A DNA stretch of 17,447 nt. Origin: JAWXCB01 sp034440455 (GTDB lineage: Bacteria > Bacteroidota > Bacteroidia > Chitinophagales > CAIOSU01). The notes beneath the pieces are model-generated. The model had not been told where the DNA came from. It did not search any database and saw only the letters and a program-made list of their open reading frames with translations. How positions within the stretch are numbered: position 1 is the first letter of the stretch; every line of letters starts with the position of its first letter. Made by a program: the position numbers and the translations under genes. The DNA is taken from NCBI GenBank assembly GCA_034440455.1, contig JAWXCB010000127.1, forward strand, positions 1 through 17,447, in the 5' to 3' direction. Shown here in pieces: positions 7,582-15,382 of this stretch.

Positions 7582-8649
7582 ATGAAAGCCCTCGTTTTTG
7601 AACAATATGGAAAAGCTGAAGCTGTTCTTGCGCTGAAAGTATTACCTGAACCTGAACCTGCGCCCGGTGAAGTAAAAGTTAAAATGCTGTATAGCCCGGT
7701 GAATCCTTCGGATATTTTCAATACGGTTGAAGGAACTTACCGTGACGCTATCGGGAAAGCGATTTGGAACTACGGCAAACCTGAAAGCCAATTCACGATT
7801 GATCCGAATGGCGAAAGAATGTTACCTGCACTCCCCCACGTCCCCGGTTTGGAAGGCGTTGGCGTTGTGGTGAAAGCAGGCGAAGGACTTTATCCGAAAT
7901 ATTTATTGAATAAGCGCGTAACTGTAGTTGGCGCGAAAAAAGGAAACTGGCAGCAATACAATGTGGTAGATGCGCGTCAGGCGTTGCCTGTGAAAAATGG
8001 AATTAGTGATGAGCAAGCGGCTGTATCATTTGTGAATCCAGTTACTGCTTATGCGATGATTCATGAGGTGCTGAAATGCAGCAAGAACGATGTTGTACTC
8101 CAATCTGCCGGAAACTCTGAATTGGGCAAGATGATAATTCGCATGGGAAAGCGATATGGCTATCAAACGATTAACCTTATCCGCAACAATGCGCAAACGA
8201 ATCATCTTCTTTCTATCGGTGCTGATCATGTGATTGATATCAGCACTGAAAATATGAAAGAACGCATTTTTCATATTACAAAAGGAAAAGGTGTGAAGTT
8301 TGCGCTTGATCCGATAGCGGGTTCTTTAGCTTTTGACATGATTCAATGTCTTGGAATAAATGGAAAACTGCTGGTTTACGGCACATTAACCTCTCAAGCT
8401 TTGAATTTCTCTTCAAGAGATTTGATGACTCCCCTATCATCCGTTCAGGGATTTTTCCTCACCAACTGGATTGGTTCTCAGAGTCTTTTGAAAAAACTTT
8501 CACTTACGCGCAAAGTGGCATCGCTGGTGAATAGCGGTGAATTGAAATCGCAGATTCACAAAGTATTTCCTTTGGAAAATTATCGGGACGCGATTGCTGA
8601 AGTACACAAGATCAATAACCAAGGGAAGATTCTGCTGAAACTAAATTAA
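7582..8649 (+). CDS. MECR-like zinc-independent medium-chain reductase (probable 2-enoyl thioester or quinone reductase)
   Basis: 355 residues, medium-chain dehydrogenase/reductase superfamily. The GroES-like half contains VNPSDI (40-45) and Tyr53 in EGTY, close to the catalytic Tyr of 2-enoyl thioester reductases (mitochondrial MECR/Etr1). The Rossmann half contains NPVTAYAMI (152-160) and AGNSELGK (176-183), with TINLIRN at the end of the second strand. This matches the MECR pattern of NPCTAY, SNSGVGQ and TINVVRD. The zinc ligands of alcohol dehydrogenases are absent. The expected reaction is NADPH-dependent reduction of the double bond in trans-2-enoyl-CoA or -ACP, in the cytoplasm. A quinone oxidoreductase role is the main alternative. 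It lies 142 bases after aidB with a promoter of its own. Confidence 0.85.
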   Translation: MKALVFEQYGKAEAVLALKVLPEPEPAPGEVKVKMLYSPVNPSDIFNTVEGTYRDAIGKAIWNYGKPESQFTIDPNGERMLPALPHVPGLEGVGVVVKAGEGLYPKYLLNKRVTVVGAKKGNWQQYNVVDARQALPVKNGISDEQAAVSFVNPVTAYAMIHEVLKCSKNDVVLQSAGNSELGKMIIRMGKRYGYQTINLIRNNAQTNHLLSIGADHVIDISTENMKERIFHITKGKGVKFALDPIAGSLAFDMIQCLGINGKLLVYGTLTSQALNFSSRDLMTPLSSVQGFFLTNWIGSQSLLKKLSLTRKVASLVNSGELKSQIHKVFPLENYRDAIAEVHKINNQGKILLKLN

Positions 8650-8722
8650 TCAGTGTTGAAATTGAAGCGCGGTATTGGCTGATTTTACCAAACAAGCTAC
8701 GTATTTCCGCGTATAACACAAG

Positions 8723-8740
8723 GGCTGAATTCTATCAGCT
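8723..8740. repeat. GCTGA-N6-TCAGC hairpin next to the kinase start
   Basis: GCTGA (8724-8728) pairs with TCAGC (8735-8739) over a 6-base loop, and a G-T pair can extend it (8723/8740). It ends six bases before the GTG start of the hybrid kinase and could limit ribosome access. A near-identical stem occurs at 13866-13881. Confidence 0.5.
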
Positions 8741-8746
8741 TTACGT

Positions 8747-11188
8747 GTGCTTAATTTTTTAAAAGAAATCAATATCAAGGAGGTCAGGGAAACCAACATC
8801 AAACTCATCTTCGGACTGGGGTCTGTGGTGTATGCCGCGTTCGGTATTTTGCTGCACACAAGCGCCATTGAATACAATGACCCGATTTTGCTGCGCTTCG
8901 TGATAATGTTCGTTGGAATTCTTTCACTGGGTATCGCGATGTATTACGAGCCTGCGAAAAAGCAGTTGATGAAAATTCTTTTTGGCAATCTTTATCTCTA
9001 CAACGCGCATCTCTACTACCTGCTGTTTGTAAATGATTTTAATTCCAATTACAAGCTCTCGTTGTTAGTAGTCACGTTTGCTTCTATTCTGTTTATTCAA
9101 GACAGAAAACTCAACAAAATCTATCTCATTGTGAACGCCTGCACGCATGTGGGCGTGATGATTATTACAAACAATCTCAGCGTTGAAAATATCAGCGTTG
9201 CATTTCTCATCCTGATGGTGCTGGCTATCGGTTATTTCACCAACGGTGAGCGTATTAATGCTTTCAAGCAAATCGCTGACAGGGAAGCTATTCTCAACTC
9301 CATCAACAACAATGTGCATCATGGAATTTTCAGAATCAATGCTGAGGATGAAGTGTTATATACGAATGAGAATTTTGCAAAAATGCTCGGGTACAATTCC
9401 ATAGAGGAAATTCATGTATTGAAGAAGCCCTTGAAATTTACTGACCCTGATAAAGCGCGTCAAATCAACGTGCAAAAAATGAAAGGCGAAGTGATTAAAA
9501 ATGTGGAAGCGGAAATCGTTTGCAAAAACAACAAAGTGATGTGGGTGTTGATCAGCTTTTCACCGGTATTCAATGCCGAAGGAAAACTCAGTCACTATGA
9601 CGGGGCGATTATTGACATCACCGACAGGAAACTCGCAGAGAAAGATTTAATGCTTTTTTCCGCAGCGATTGACCACTCCACTACCTGCGTGGCAATTACT
9701 GACAAGCAAGGATATATCCGCTACACGAATCCATTTTTCACAAAAGTAACAGGATATTCGATGGATGAATTATTCGGAACAAAAATTCAGAACTATACAG
9801 TTGCCGATGATTCCGGCAGTAAAACGATGTGGAAAGAGTTATTAAAAGGAAATATTTGGAAAGGAGAAATCAATCAGCGCAGCAAAGACGGAGAAATCAT
9901 CACACAACTTACAAGTATTGCTGCCATCAGAAATAAAAATCAGGAAATCATTAATTACGTTATTGTTTCGGAAGACATCACGCAGAGGAAGATTGCAGAG
10001 CGGGAATTGGTGATTGCAAAAGATATTGCAGAAACAGCTAATCGTGCGCAAGAACAATTTTTGTCAACAATCAGCCACGAATTGCGCACACCTATGAATG
10101 CGGTAATCGGAATCACGAACCTGATGCTCGAAGAATACCCGAGGCAAGATCAAATTGAGAATTTGAAAATTTTGAAATTTTCCGCCAATAACCTGCTTGC
10201 ATTAATCAATGATATGCTCGATCTCACCAAAATTGAAGCAGGAAAATTAGATATACTTCCCGGTGATTTTGATTTGGAGCAGACAGTGAACGTAATTAAA
10301 AAAGCACACTCGTTACGCGCTTCGCAAAAAAATGTAGAACTATCGTTACAAATCGAAAAAGACATTCCGCTTTTGTTGATAGGTGATGCTATGCGGTTGA
10401 ATCAGATTTTACACAACCTTGTAGGAAATGCAGTGAAATTTACAGACAGCGGCAAAGTAGAAATTGTCGTTAAGCGAAAGAAGACAAATGATTCTTCCAT
10501 AGAACTTGAATTTTCAGTGCGCGATTCCGGAATTGGAATTCCTGCTGATAAAATTGACCACATTTTTGAAAAATTCTCTCCTGCAAGCGCTATCACCAAC
10601 CGCATCTATGGTGGCACGGGACTTGGACTTGCAATCACCAAGCTGCTTATTGAACTGCAAGGCGGTAAAATATCGGTAAGCAGTGAAGCCGGGAAAGGTA
10701 CATTATTCACATTTACGCTTCCGTTTAAGAAAAGCAGTAAGACATTGTTGCCGAAAGAAGCTGTGGAAGTAAAACTATACTCCGGCTTAAAAAATATTTA
10801 TATTTTGGTTGTGGAAGACAACAAAGTCAATCAAAAAGTCGCATCAAAATTTCTAACGAAATGGGATGCCATTGTTGAGTTTGCGGATAATGGCGCGGAA
10901 GCTTTAGAAAAAATCAAGAACAACCATTACGATGTAGTGTTGATGGATTTACTGATGCCAGTGATGGATGGGTATGAAGCCACCCGTCAAATCAGGAAAA
11001 TAAGCAAATATGAATCGCTGCCGATTATCGCGCTCACTGCTTCAGCAATGAGTCATGAACGGGAAAAAGCCTTTGAAGTTGGCGTGGATGATTATGTCAG
11101 CAAGCCGTTTGTTCCTTCTGAACTTTATAATAAAATCGCCAAATACGCTTACAAAGACATTGCAAAGCTCAAAACTGCTGAAGCGTAA
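8747..11188 (+). CDS. Membrane hybrid histidine kinase with PAS domains and receiver
   Basis: 813 residues, starting at GTG; an in-frame stop at 8726-8728 and the lack of an upstream ATG leave this as the best start. About six hydrophobic segments lie in residues 19-165 and form a membrane sensor that I do not recognise. Then come two PAS domains (about 180-295 and 300-415, each ending in an ITDR/ITQR linker), and HisKA with phosphoacceptor His444 in SHELRTPMN. The HATPase domain shows N-box HNLVGNAVKFT, DSGIGIP and GGTGLGL. The C-terminal receiver has acidic Glu690/Asp691, phosphoacceptor Asp734, Thr764 and Lys786. All catalytic residues are intact. There is no output domain and no response regulator next to it, so it is an orphan kinase whose partner (an Hpt protein or separate regulator) lies elsewhere. 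It converges with the HMA gene, 35 bases away. Confidence 0.95.
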   Translation: MLNFLKEINIKEVRETNIKLIFGLGSVVYAAFGILLHTSAIEYNDPILLRFVIMFVGILSLGIAMYYEPAKKQLMKILFGNLYLYNAHLYYLLFVNDFNSNYKLSLLVVTFASILFIQDRKLNKIYLIVNACTHVGVMIITNNLSVENISVAFLILMVLAIGYFTNGERINAFKQIADREAILNSINNNVHHGIFRINAEDEVLYTNENFAKMLGYNSIEEIHVLKKPLKFTDPDKARQINVQKMKGEVIKNVEAEIVCKNNKVMWVLISFSPVFNAEGKLSHYDGAIIDITDRKLAEKDLMLFSAAIDHSTTCVAITDKQGYIRYTNPFFTKVTGYSMDELFGTKIQNYTVADDSGSKTMWKELLKGNIWKGEINQRSKDGEIITQLTSIAAIRNKNQEIINYVIVSEDITQRKIAERELVIAKDIAETANRAQEQFLSTISHELRTPMNAVIGITNLMLEEYPRQDQIENLKILKFSANNLLALINDMLDLTKIEAGKLDILPGDFDLEQTVNVIKKAHSLRASQKNVELSLQIEKDIPLLLIGDAMRLNQILHNLVGNAVKFTDSGKVEIVVKRKKTNDSSIELEFSVRDSGIGIPADKIDHIFEKFSPASAITNRIYGGTGLGLAITKLLIELQGGKISVSSEAGKGTLFTFTLPFKKSSKTLLPKEAVEVKLYSGLKNIYILVVEDNKVNQKVASKFLTKWDAIVEFADNGAEALEKIKNNHYDVVLMDLLMPVMDGYEATRQIRKISKYESLPIIALTASAMSHEREKAFEVGVDDYVSKPFVPSELYNKIAKYAYKDIAKLKTAEA

Positions 11189-11223
11189 TCTCGTTTTGCC
11201 TCTCCTCCCCTATTCAAACGCTT

Positions 11224-11571
11224 TTAATGCGCTCCTTTCTTGCAACAAGCATGGAGTTTTTCATATGCTTGCGGGTCAGCAGGAATTTCATTAGCATCAT
11301 ATCCTGAAAGAGAAATAGCTGTGCGGAGTTGCTCGGGAGTCACATCAGCAGGCTTATACTTCACCGTAACAACTTTGGATGGCACATCAAGTGTTGCGCT
11401 TTTCACTCCTTTCAACCCATAGAGCGTAATCTCAATTTTGTCTTTACACATGCCACACACGGCTGATGTAAGAATTTTAATTGTTTCCGTTTTCTTTGAA
11501 CTTGCCTCCTGCTGCGCAAATACAGAAAATCCGAAGAAAGTCAATGCGATTAATAAATTCAGTGTTTTCAT
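11224..11571 (-). CDS. Secreted heavy-metal-associated (HMA) domain protein
   Basis: 115 residues. The signal peptide (MKTLNLLIALTFFGFSVFAQ) is followed by an HMA ferredoxin-like fold: strand TIKILTSAVCGMC with the metal-binding Cys39-Gly-Met-Cys42, helix KDKIEITLYGLKGV, strands SATLDVPSKVVTVKYKP, and helix TPEQLRTAISLSGYDA. The CxxC here is CGMC rather than the usual GMTCxxC. An extra Cys109-Cys110 pair occurs in the tail (LHACCKKGAH), which may add a ligand or disulfide. HMA domains bind Cu(I) and related soft metals; the signal peptide implies a periplasmic chaperone. Its start lies 3 bases from the stop of the TonB receptor gene, so it is almost certainly the last gene of that operon. Confidence 0.9.
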   Translation of the reverse strand: MKTLNLLIALTFFGFSVFAQQEASSKKTETIKILTSAVCGMCKDKIEITLYGLKGVKSATLDVPSKVVTVKYKPADVTPEQLRTAISLSGYDANEIPADPQAYEKLHACCKKGAH

Positions 11572-11574
11572 TTT

Positions 11575-13827
11575 TTATGGTTTTGTTTTTTGTTGTTGGT
11601 TCATTAATTTAAAGCGAAATCCGGCATAAGTTGTTCTTCCAAAAATCGGACCCCAAATCATGGAGCTGTCAAAATAATTTCCGAAAGGATTTTCAGAAGC
11701 AAGAATTGGATTTCCCTGTCTGTAGTTTGCAATATTTTCCATTCCGATGTAAAGTTCAACACCTTTTTTGAAAATTTTTGATACCTGCGCATTCATCATG
11801 AAAAAATCGGGCGAGTAGGTATCTAATTGATATTGCTCAGGATTTGTACCCGTGAAAGGAATTCGTTTTTCCCCTTGCCATTGCACGGTGAAATCAAACT
11901 TCCATGTTTTGCCGACTTCATACGCAAGGTTTAAAAATGTGCGGTGTGATGCGATGAGCGGCTTCTCCAGCAATCCTGATGTGTAATCCGTTTTCACATC
12001 ATACCAGCGATAAGAAAGACGCACGTCCAGATTTTTTATCAGTTCATAATCTGCCTGCACCTGAATGCTATGGGAATACGATTTACCATTCAGGTTATAG
12101 AATAAAACCTCTTGCGGATTGTGGTCAACATCAACAACTACCTGCTGCTGAAAATCGGTTCGATAAAAATCAGTAGTAAACGTGCCGCCTCTTTTCCCCA
12201 GCCTGAATTCCTGCGTCAGGTTGATTCCGTAATTCCAAGCTACTTCAGGGTCAAGGTGATAACCCGCTTCATCATTACTGTTCTGAATTTTTAACGTGCG
12301 CGAGCTGGCAAGCAATCCCATGTTTTCAGCAATGATATTTGCCGTGCGCTGACCCCTTCCTGCTGTAACACGGAAAACAGTTTTTTCTGTAACCGCGAAC
12401 CGCGCGTGCAGGCGCGGGGTAAAAAAAATGCCGTATAAATTGTTGTAATCCGCTCTGATTCCTGCTACAAGCGTTACGTGCTCATGATGTGTGAACGTGT
12501 ATTCAAAAAATGCTCCCGGAACAAGTTCGCTGCGCTGAAAATTTGTTGTGTCCCATTTCTCATCAAACTTATCATACTGAAAACTTGTGCCCGCTTTGAA
12601 CTTGTTATCTGAATTGCCAATGATAGATTGATAAATTGCATTTGAATAAAAACTGTATTGCGTTCCATTATAATCGCGTAGCCCGAAATAAGAATCCTGC
12701 TGATGCCACACACCCGAAAGCTGCACTCCGATGCTTTTGTATCGTTTTTGAGGAAACACATAACCTCCTTTCGCAAATGCCTCTACACGCCATGTTTCCA
12801 TCCGTACCCCATAGGCGTTTGAAGTGTCGCGCAGGGTGTTTTTATTAAAACTTTTTCCCCCACCTACCTGGTCGCTGCGTAAAAACTTCACTCCAAATTC
12901 CGTTTCAAATCCGCGATAGTTGTCGAACCTCCAGCGGTTTAGCGCAGTAGTAGTGTACGCTTTCGGAAAATCGAGAAACTCATCCTTGTTATTATCCACT
13001 TTAAAGGGCTTTCCACTTCCGTGTATAAGAGTAGCTGTCCGCCATTTTACATTGACATGATTTGAGAAATTCAAATTCGCTTCCATTCGCCCTTCCTGAT
13101 TTATGTATGCATTCAGATACAACTTTTCTTCCTCATCAGGGCGTTTCAACTCCGTGTTAATTTGTCCAGCTATTCCCTCAAAGCCATTTACAACCGAGCC
13201 TGTTCCTTTCATCAATTGAATCGAACTAATCCATGCCCCTGGAATAAATGACAATCCCTGATTAGAAGCTAAACCACGCACATTGGGCACGTTCTCCTGC
13301 GTTATCAGCGTATAGCTGCCCGCGAGACCGAGCATTTGGATTTGACGAGTTCCGGTAAGCGCATCAGTAAACGATACATCAACGGAGGGCGTAGTTTCAA
13401 AACTTTCAGAAAGATTGCAACATGCGGCTTTGAATAATTCCTTCTCGGTGATTTGCAGTGTTTGTATCGGGTCTATGTATGAAATCTCAGTTGTTTTCTT
13501 CTTATAGGTAACCACTACATCATTCAGCGTATTCGCGTTTTTTAAAACGATGGTGACATACTCATGGTTTTCGATTTGAATCGTATCAGGCTGATAGCCT
13601 ACATAGCTCACGATAAGCTGATGCGTTTCGTGCATACATGAAATGGTGAACACTCCATTGGCATCCGTAGTAGTGGCTACTGTAGTTCCTATCCAATAAA
13701 CATTCACCCCAATCAAAGGCGTGATGTGTCCTTTCTCGCTTTCCTCAGCGATAACTCCTTGCAGCGTGTCCTGAGCTTGCAGGACGCAAGGCAGCATGAA
13801 TAAAATAAAATGGTAAAACTTTTTCAT
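11575..13827 (-). CDS. TonB-dependent outer-membrane receptor, probable metal transport
   Basis: 750 residues. Signal peptide (cut near LQA-Q), then a CarboxypepD_reg-like beta-sandwich (about 20-105, LIGVNVYWIGTTVATTTDANGVF), then the plug domain (about 115-235, with TGTRQIQMLGLAG and GSVVNGFEGIAGQIN), then a beta-barrel to the end. The plug carries an unusual Cys-Cys (AACCNLSESFE). The last barrel strand (AGFRF) is followed by about ten extra polar residues (LMNQQQKTKP). Such receptors import scarce substrates across the outer membrane with energy from TonB-ExbBD. The gene sits between a HYC_CC_PP protein gene and an HMA protein gene in one direction, which suggests a metal or metal chelate as substrate, perhaps copper. 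No SusD partner is present, which argues against glycan uptake. Confidence 0.93.
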   Translation of the reverse strand: MKKFYHFILFMLPCVLQAQDTLQGVIAEESEKGHITPLIGVNVYWIGTTVATTTDANGVFTISCMHETHQLIVSYVGYQPDTIQIENHEYVTIVLKNANTLNDVVVTYKKKTTEISYIDPIQTLQITEKELFKAACCNLSESFETTPSVDVSFTDALTGTRQIQMLGLAGSYTLITQENVPNVRGLASNQGLSFIPGAWISSIQLMKGTGSVVNGFEGIAGQINTELKRPDEEEKLYLNAYINQEGRMEANLNFSNHVNVKWRTATLIHGSGKPFKVDNNKDEFLDFPKAYTTTALNRWRFDNYRGFETEFGVKFLRSDQVGGGKSFNKNTLRDTSNAYGVRMETWRVEAFAKGGYVFPQKRYKSIGVQLSGVWHQQDSYFGLRDYNGTQYSFYSNAIYQSIIGNSDNKFKAGTSFQYDKFDEKWDTTNFQRSELVPGAFFEYTFTHHEHVTLVAGIRADYNNLYGIFFTPRLHARFAVTEKTVFRVTAGRGQRTANIIAENMGLLASSRTLKIQNSNDEAGYHLDPEVAWNYGINLTQEFRLGKRGGTFTTDFYRTDFQQQVVVDVDHNPQEVLFYNLNGKSYSHSIQVQADYELIKNLDVRLSYRWYDVKTDYTSGLLEKPLIASHRTFLNLAYEVGKTWKFDFTVQWQGEKRIPFTGTNPEQYQLDTYSPDFFMMNAQVSKIFKKGVELYIGMENIANYRQGNPILASENPFGNYFDSSMIWGPIFGRTTYAGFRFKLMNQQQKTKP

Positions 13828-13839
13828 TTTGTAGAATTA

Positions 13840-13894
13840 ATGATGATTGCAAAAAAACTGACCGGGCTGAATAGAATCAGCGTTCAATCATCAT
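13840..13894. repeat. Inverted repeat between the HYC_CC_PP and TonB receptor genes
   Basis: ATGATGATTG (13840-13849) and CAATCATCAT (13885-13894) are perfect 10-bp inverted repeats. Within the spacer, GCTGA (13866-13870) pairs with TCAGC (13877-13881). Read on the minus strand, this inner hairpin is followed eight bases later by seven U (13857-13851). The outer arm overlaps the HYC_CC_PP stop codon. This could be a partial terminator or RNA-stability element that sets the ratio of the two products. Confidence 0.65.
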
Positions 13895-14307
13895 AGAAGG
13901 AAAGAGGAAAGCAAAACCTGAATATCCTGTATTGGGGAAGGCGGATGATTCAGAAAAAAAGAAACAGCGTTTAAAATGGGGTGCGTATCAAAAGAGAAAA
14001 TTTCAAATAAAGACACACACGAAACAAACACAGCAATCTGTTCAAACTTGTTGACAGTGAACTGCGATAAAAACTTCACAAACACATTTTCATTCTTACA
14101 GCAATTATCCTGTTCAGCCCGCTCTGATTTGCAATGCGCGATTTCTAATGAACTACAGCAGCTTTTAATTTCTTCGCAATTCTCAGACAATGTAAAAATG
14201 CCTGTGTTTTGCAGCCTGTTTTGGCAATAATGCTGCGTCACAGTAATTCCTGTGGTAAGTAATACCATCAAGATGGCAAGAATGATATTGGATGCGGTCT
14301 TATACAA
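13891..14307 (-). CDS. HYC_CC_PP family membrane-anchored Cys-rich protein
   Basis: 138 residues, starting at TTG: an in-frame TAG lies seven codons upstream and no ATG intervenes. An N-terminal hydrophobic helix (8-24) is followed by the motifs that name the family: His26-Tyr27-Cys28, Cys50-Cys51 and Pro122-Pro123. There are further cysteines at 44, 59 and 69-70, and a second hydrophobic segment at about 91-106. The fold and reaction of the family are not known to me. It commonly accompanies TonB receptors and HMA proteins in Bacteroidota, and the His/Cys content fits metal binding on the periplasmic face. It is the first gene of the minus-strand unit, 63 bases before the receptor gene, with an inverted repeat in that gap. 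Confidence 0.85.
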   Translation of the reverse strand: MYKTASNIILAILMVLLTTGITVTQHYCQNRLQNTGIFTLSENCEEIKSCCSSLEIAHCKSERAEQDNCCKNENVFVKFLSQFTVNKFEQIAVFVSCVSLFEIFSFDTHPILNAVSFFLNHPPSPIQDIQVLLSSFLL

Positions 14308-14372
14308 GATTATTCTGTAAGTAAGCTAAAGTTAACGATAAATGACAAAAAAAGTATCGCATCAAAAAATAA

Positions 14373-15284
14373 TCAGCGCACAAGCAGAGTTGGCGCTCTG
14401 TTGTATAAATTCCAAACAACGCCTTTCATAAACGATTTTGCAAGATTAAATTCACCCTTTAAAAGATAAAGAATCACATTTTTTGGAACCGTGAAAAAGA
14501 ACAAAAACAACGCAAACAGCATCAGGTGAATCCGTTTTGCATTTCTCCGCATGAATAGAATCCTATTGCGGGTGGTAAAGTATATCTTCAAGGGACTCAT
14601 CTTTCCTACGGAAACGGATTCCTTGTGATAGATGGTTGCTTGGGGTTCATAATAGATTTCGAATCCTGCTTTTCTGATTTGCTCGCACCAATCTAATTCT
14701 TCATAATAAAGGAAGAAAAAATCAGGCATCATCCCTGCTTTTTCAATTACTTTTCTGCTCACCATCATCGCTGCGCCATGAGCGTATGGAGTAAACCTTC
14801 CTGTGTTATACTGCCCTTTATCCAATTCAAACTGGCCGATAGTGCTGTTGCGCGCAGTGAAAGGATTGATTGGCGTATAGCCTGCATATTGAATCATCTC
14901 GGGCTGGTCATAGTAATAAATCTTAGGGCTTGCTACTCCTAAGTTTTTTATCCTTCTAAAGGGTTCAAGCAGGTTTTGAATTAAATCGGGAGTCAGTTCG
15001 GTATCATTATTTACAAAAAATAAATACTCCCCTTTTGCCGCCCTGATGCCGAGGTTATTTCCTCCGGCAAAGCCTAAGTTTTCAGCGCTAAGAATGATAT
15101 GAGCAGCAGGATAAGCCGCCTTCACTTTTATTGTAGGATTTTCCTTAGAAGCATTGTCAACCACAATCACTTCAATATTTTGATACGTCAATTTTTTGAC
15201 TGACTCCAACATAGCGCACGTTACGTCAGCCTGATTATAGTTGACCGTAATAATTGAAACAAGCGGTATATCTTCTTTCCCCAT
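14373..15284 (-). CDS. Family 2 glycosyltransferase (rhamnosyltransferase-like)
   Basis: 303 residues with a GT-A fold. VSIITVNYNQ (9-18) and VIVVDNAS (39-46) form the nucleotide-sugar site, NLGFAGGNNLGI (69-80) and FFVNNDTEL (89-97) carry the metal-binding Asp94, and YYEELDWCEQIRKAGF (193-208) is the acceptor/catalytic-base region, with His220 after it. It resembles bacterial GT2 enzymes that add rhamnose or related sugars to a lipid-linked chain. A hydrophobic segment (252-275) and a basic tail suggest inner-membrane association. It lies 98 bases after the sugar transferase gene on the same strand and probably extends the chain that enzyme starts. The donor sugar cannot be told from sequence. 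Confidence 0.92.
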   Translation of the reverse strand: MGKEDIPLVSIITVNYNQADVTCAMLESVKKLTYQNIEVIVVDNASKENPTIKVKAAYPAAHIILSAENLGFAGGNNLGIRAAKGEYLFFVNNDTELTPDLIQNLLEPFRRIKNLGVASPKIYYYDQPEMIQYAGYTPINPFTARNSTIGQFELDKGQYNTGRFTPYAHGAAMMVSRKVIEKAGMMPDFFFLYYEELDWCEQIRKAGFEIYYEPQATIYHKESVSVGKMSPLKIYFTTRNRILFMRRNAKRIHLMLFALFLFFFTVPKNVILYLLKGEFNLAKSFMKGVVWNLYNRAPTLLVR

Positions 15285-15382
15285 TCCTGCTAAGATTAGA
15301 AATTACACAGCATGAATTGCCGCGAATATTCAACTTCAATGCTAACAATAAAAGATTATACGGAAATAAAAGGTATCAAGCC

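Noticed and set aside
12474..12848. Frames of 70-100 codons overlapping the TonB receptor gene in other frames, and similar ones across gyrA and the kinase
   Set aside because: They lie wholly inside strongly supported genes, are low in complexity or Cys/Ser-rich, and show no domain pattern.
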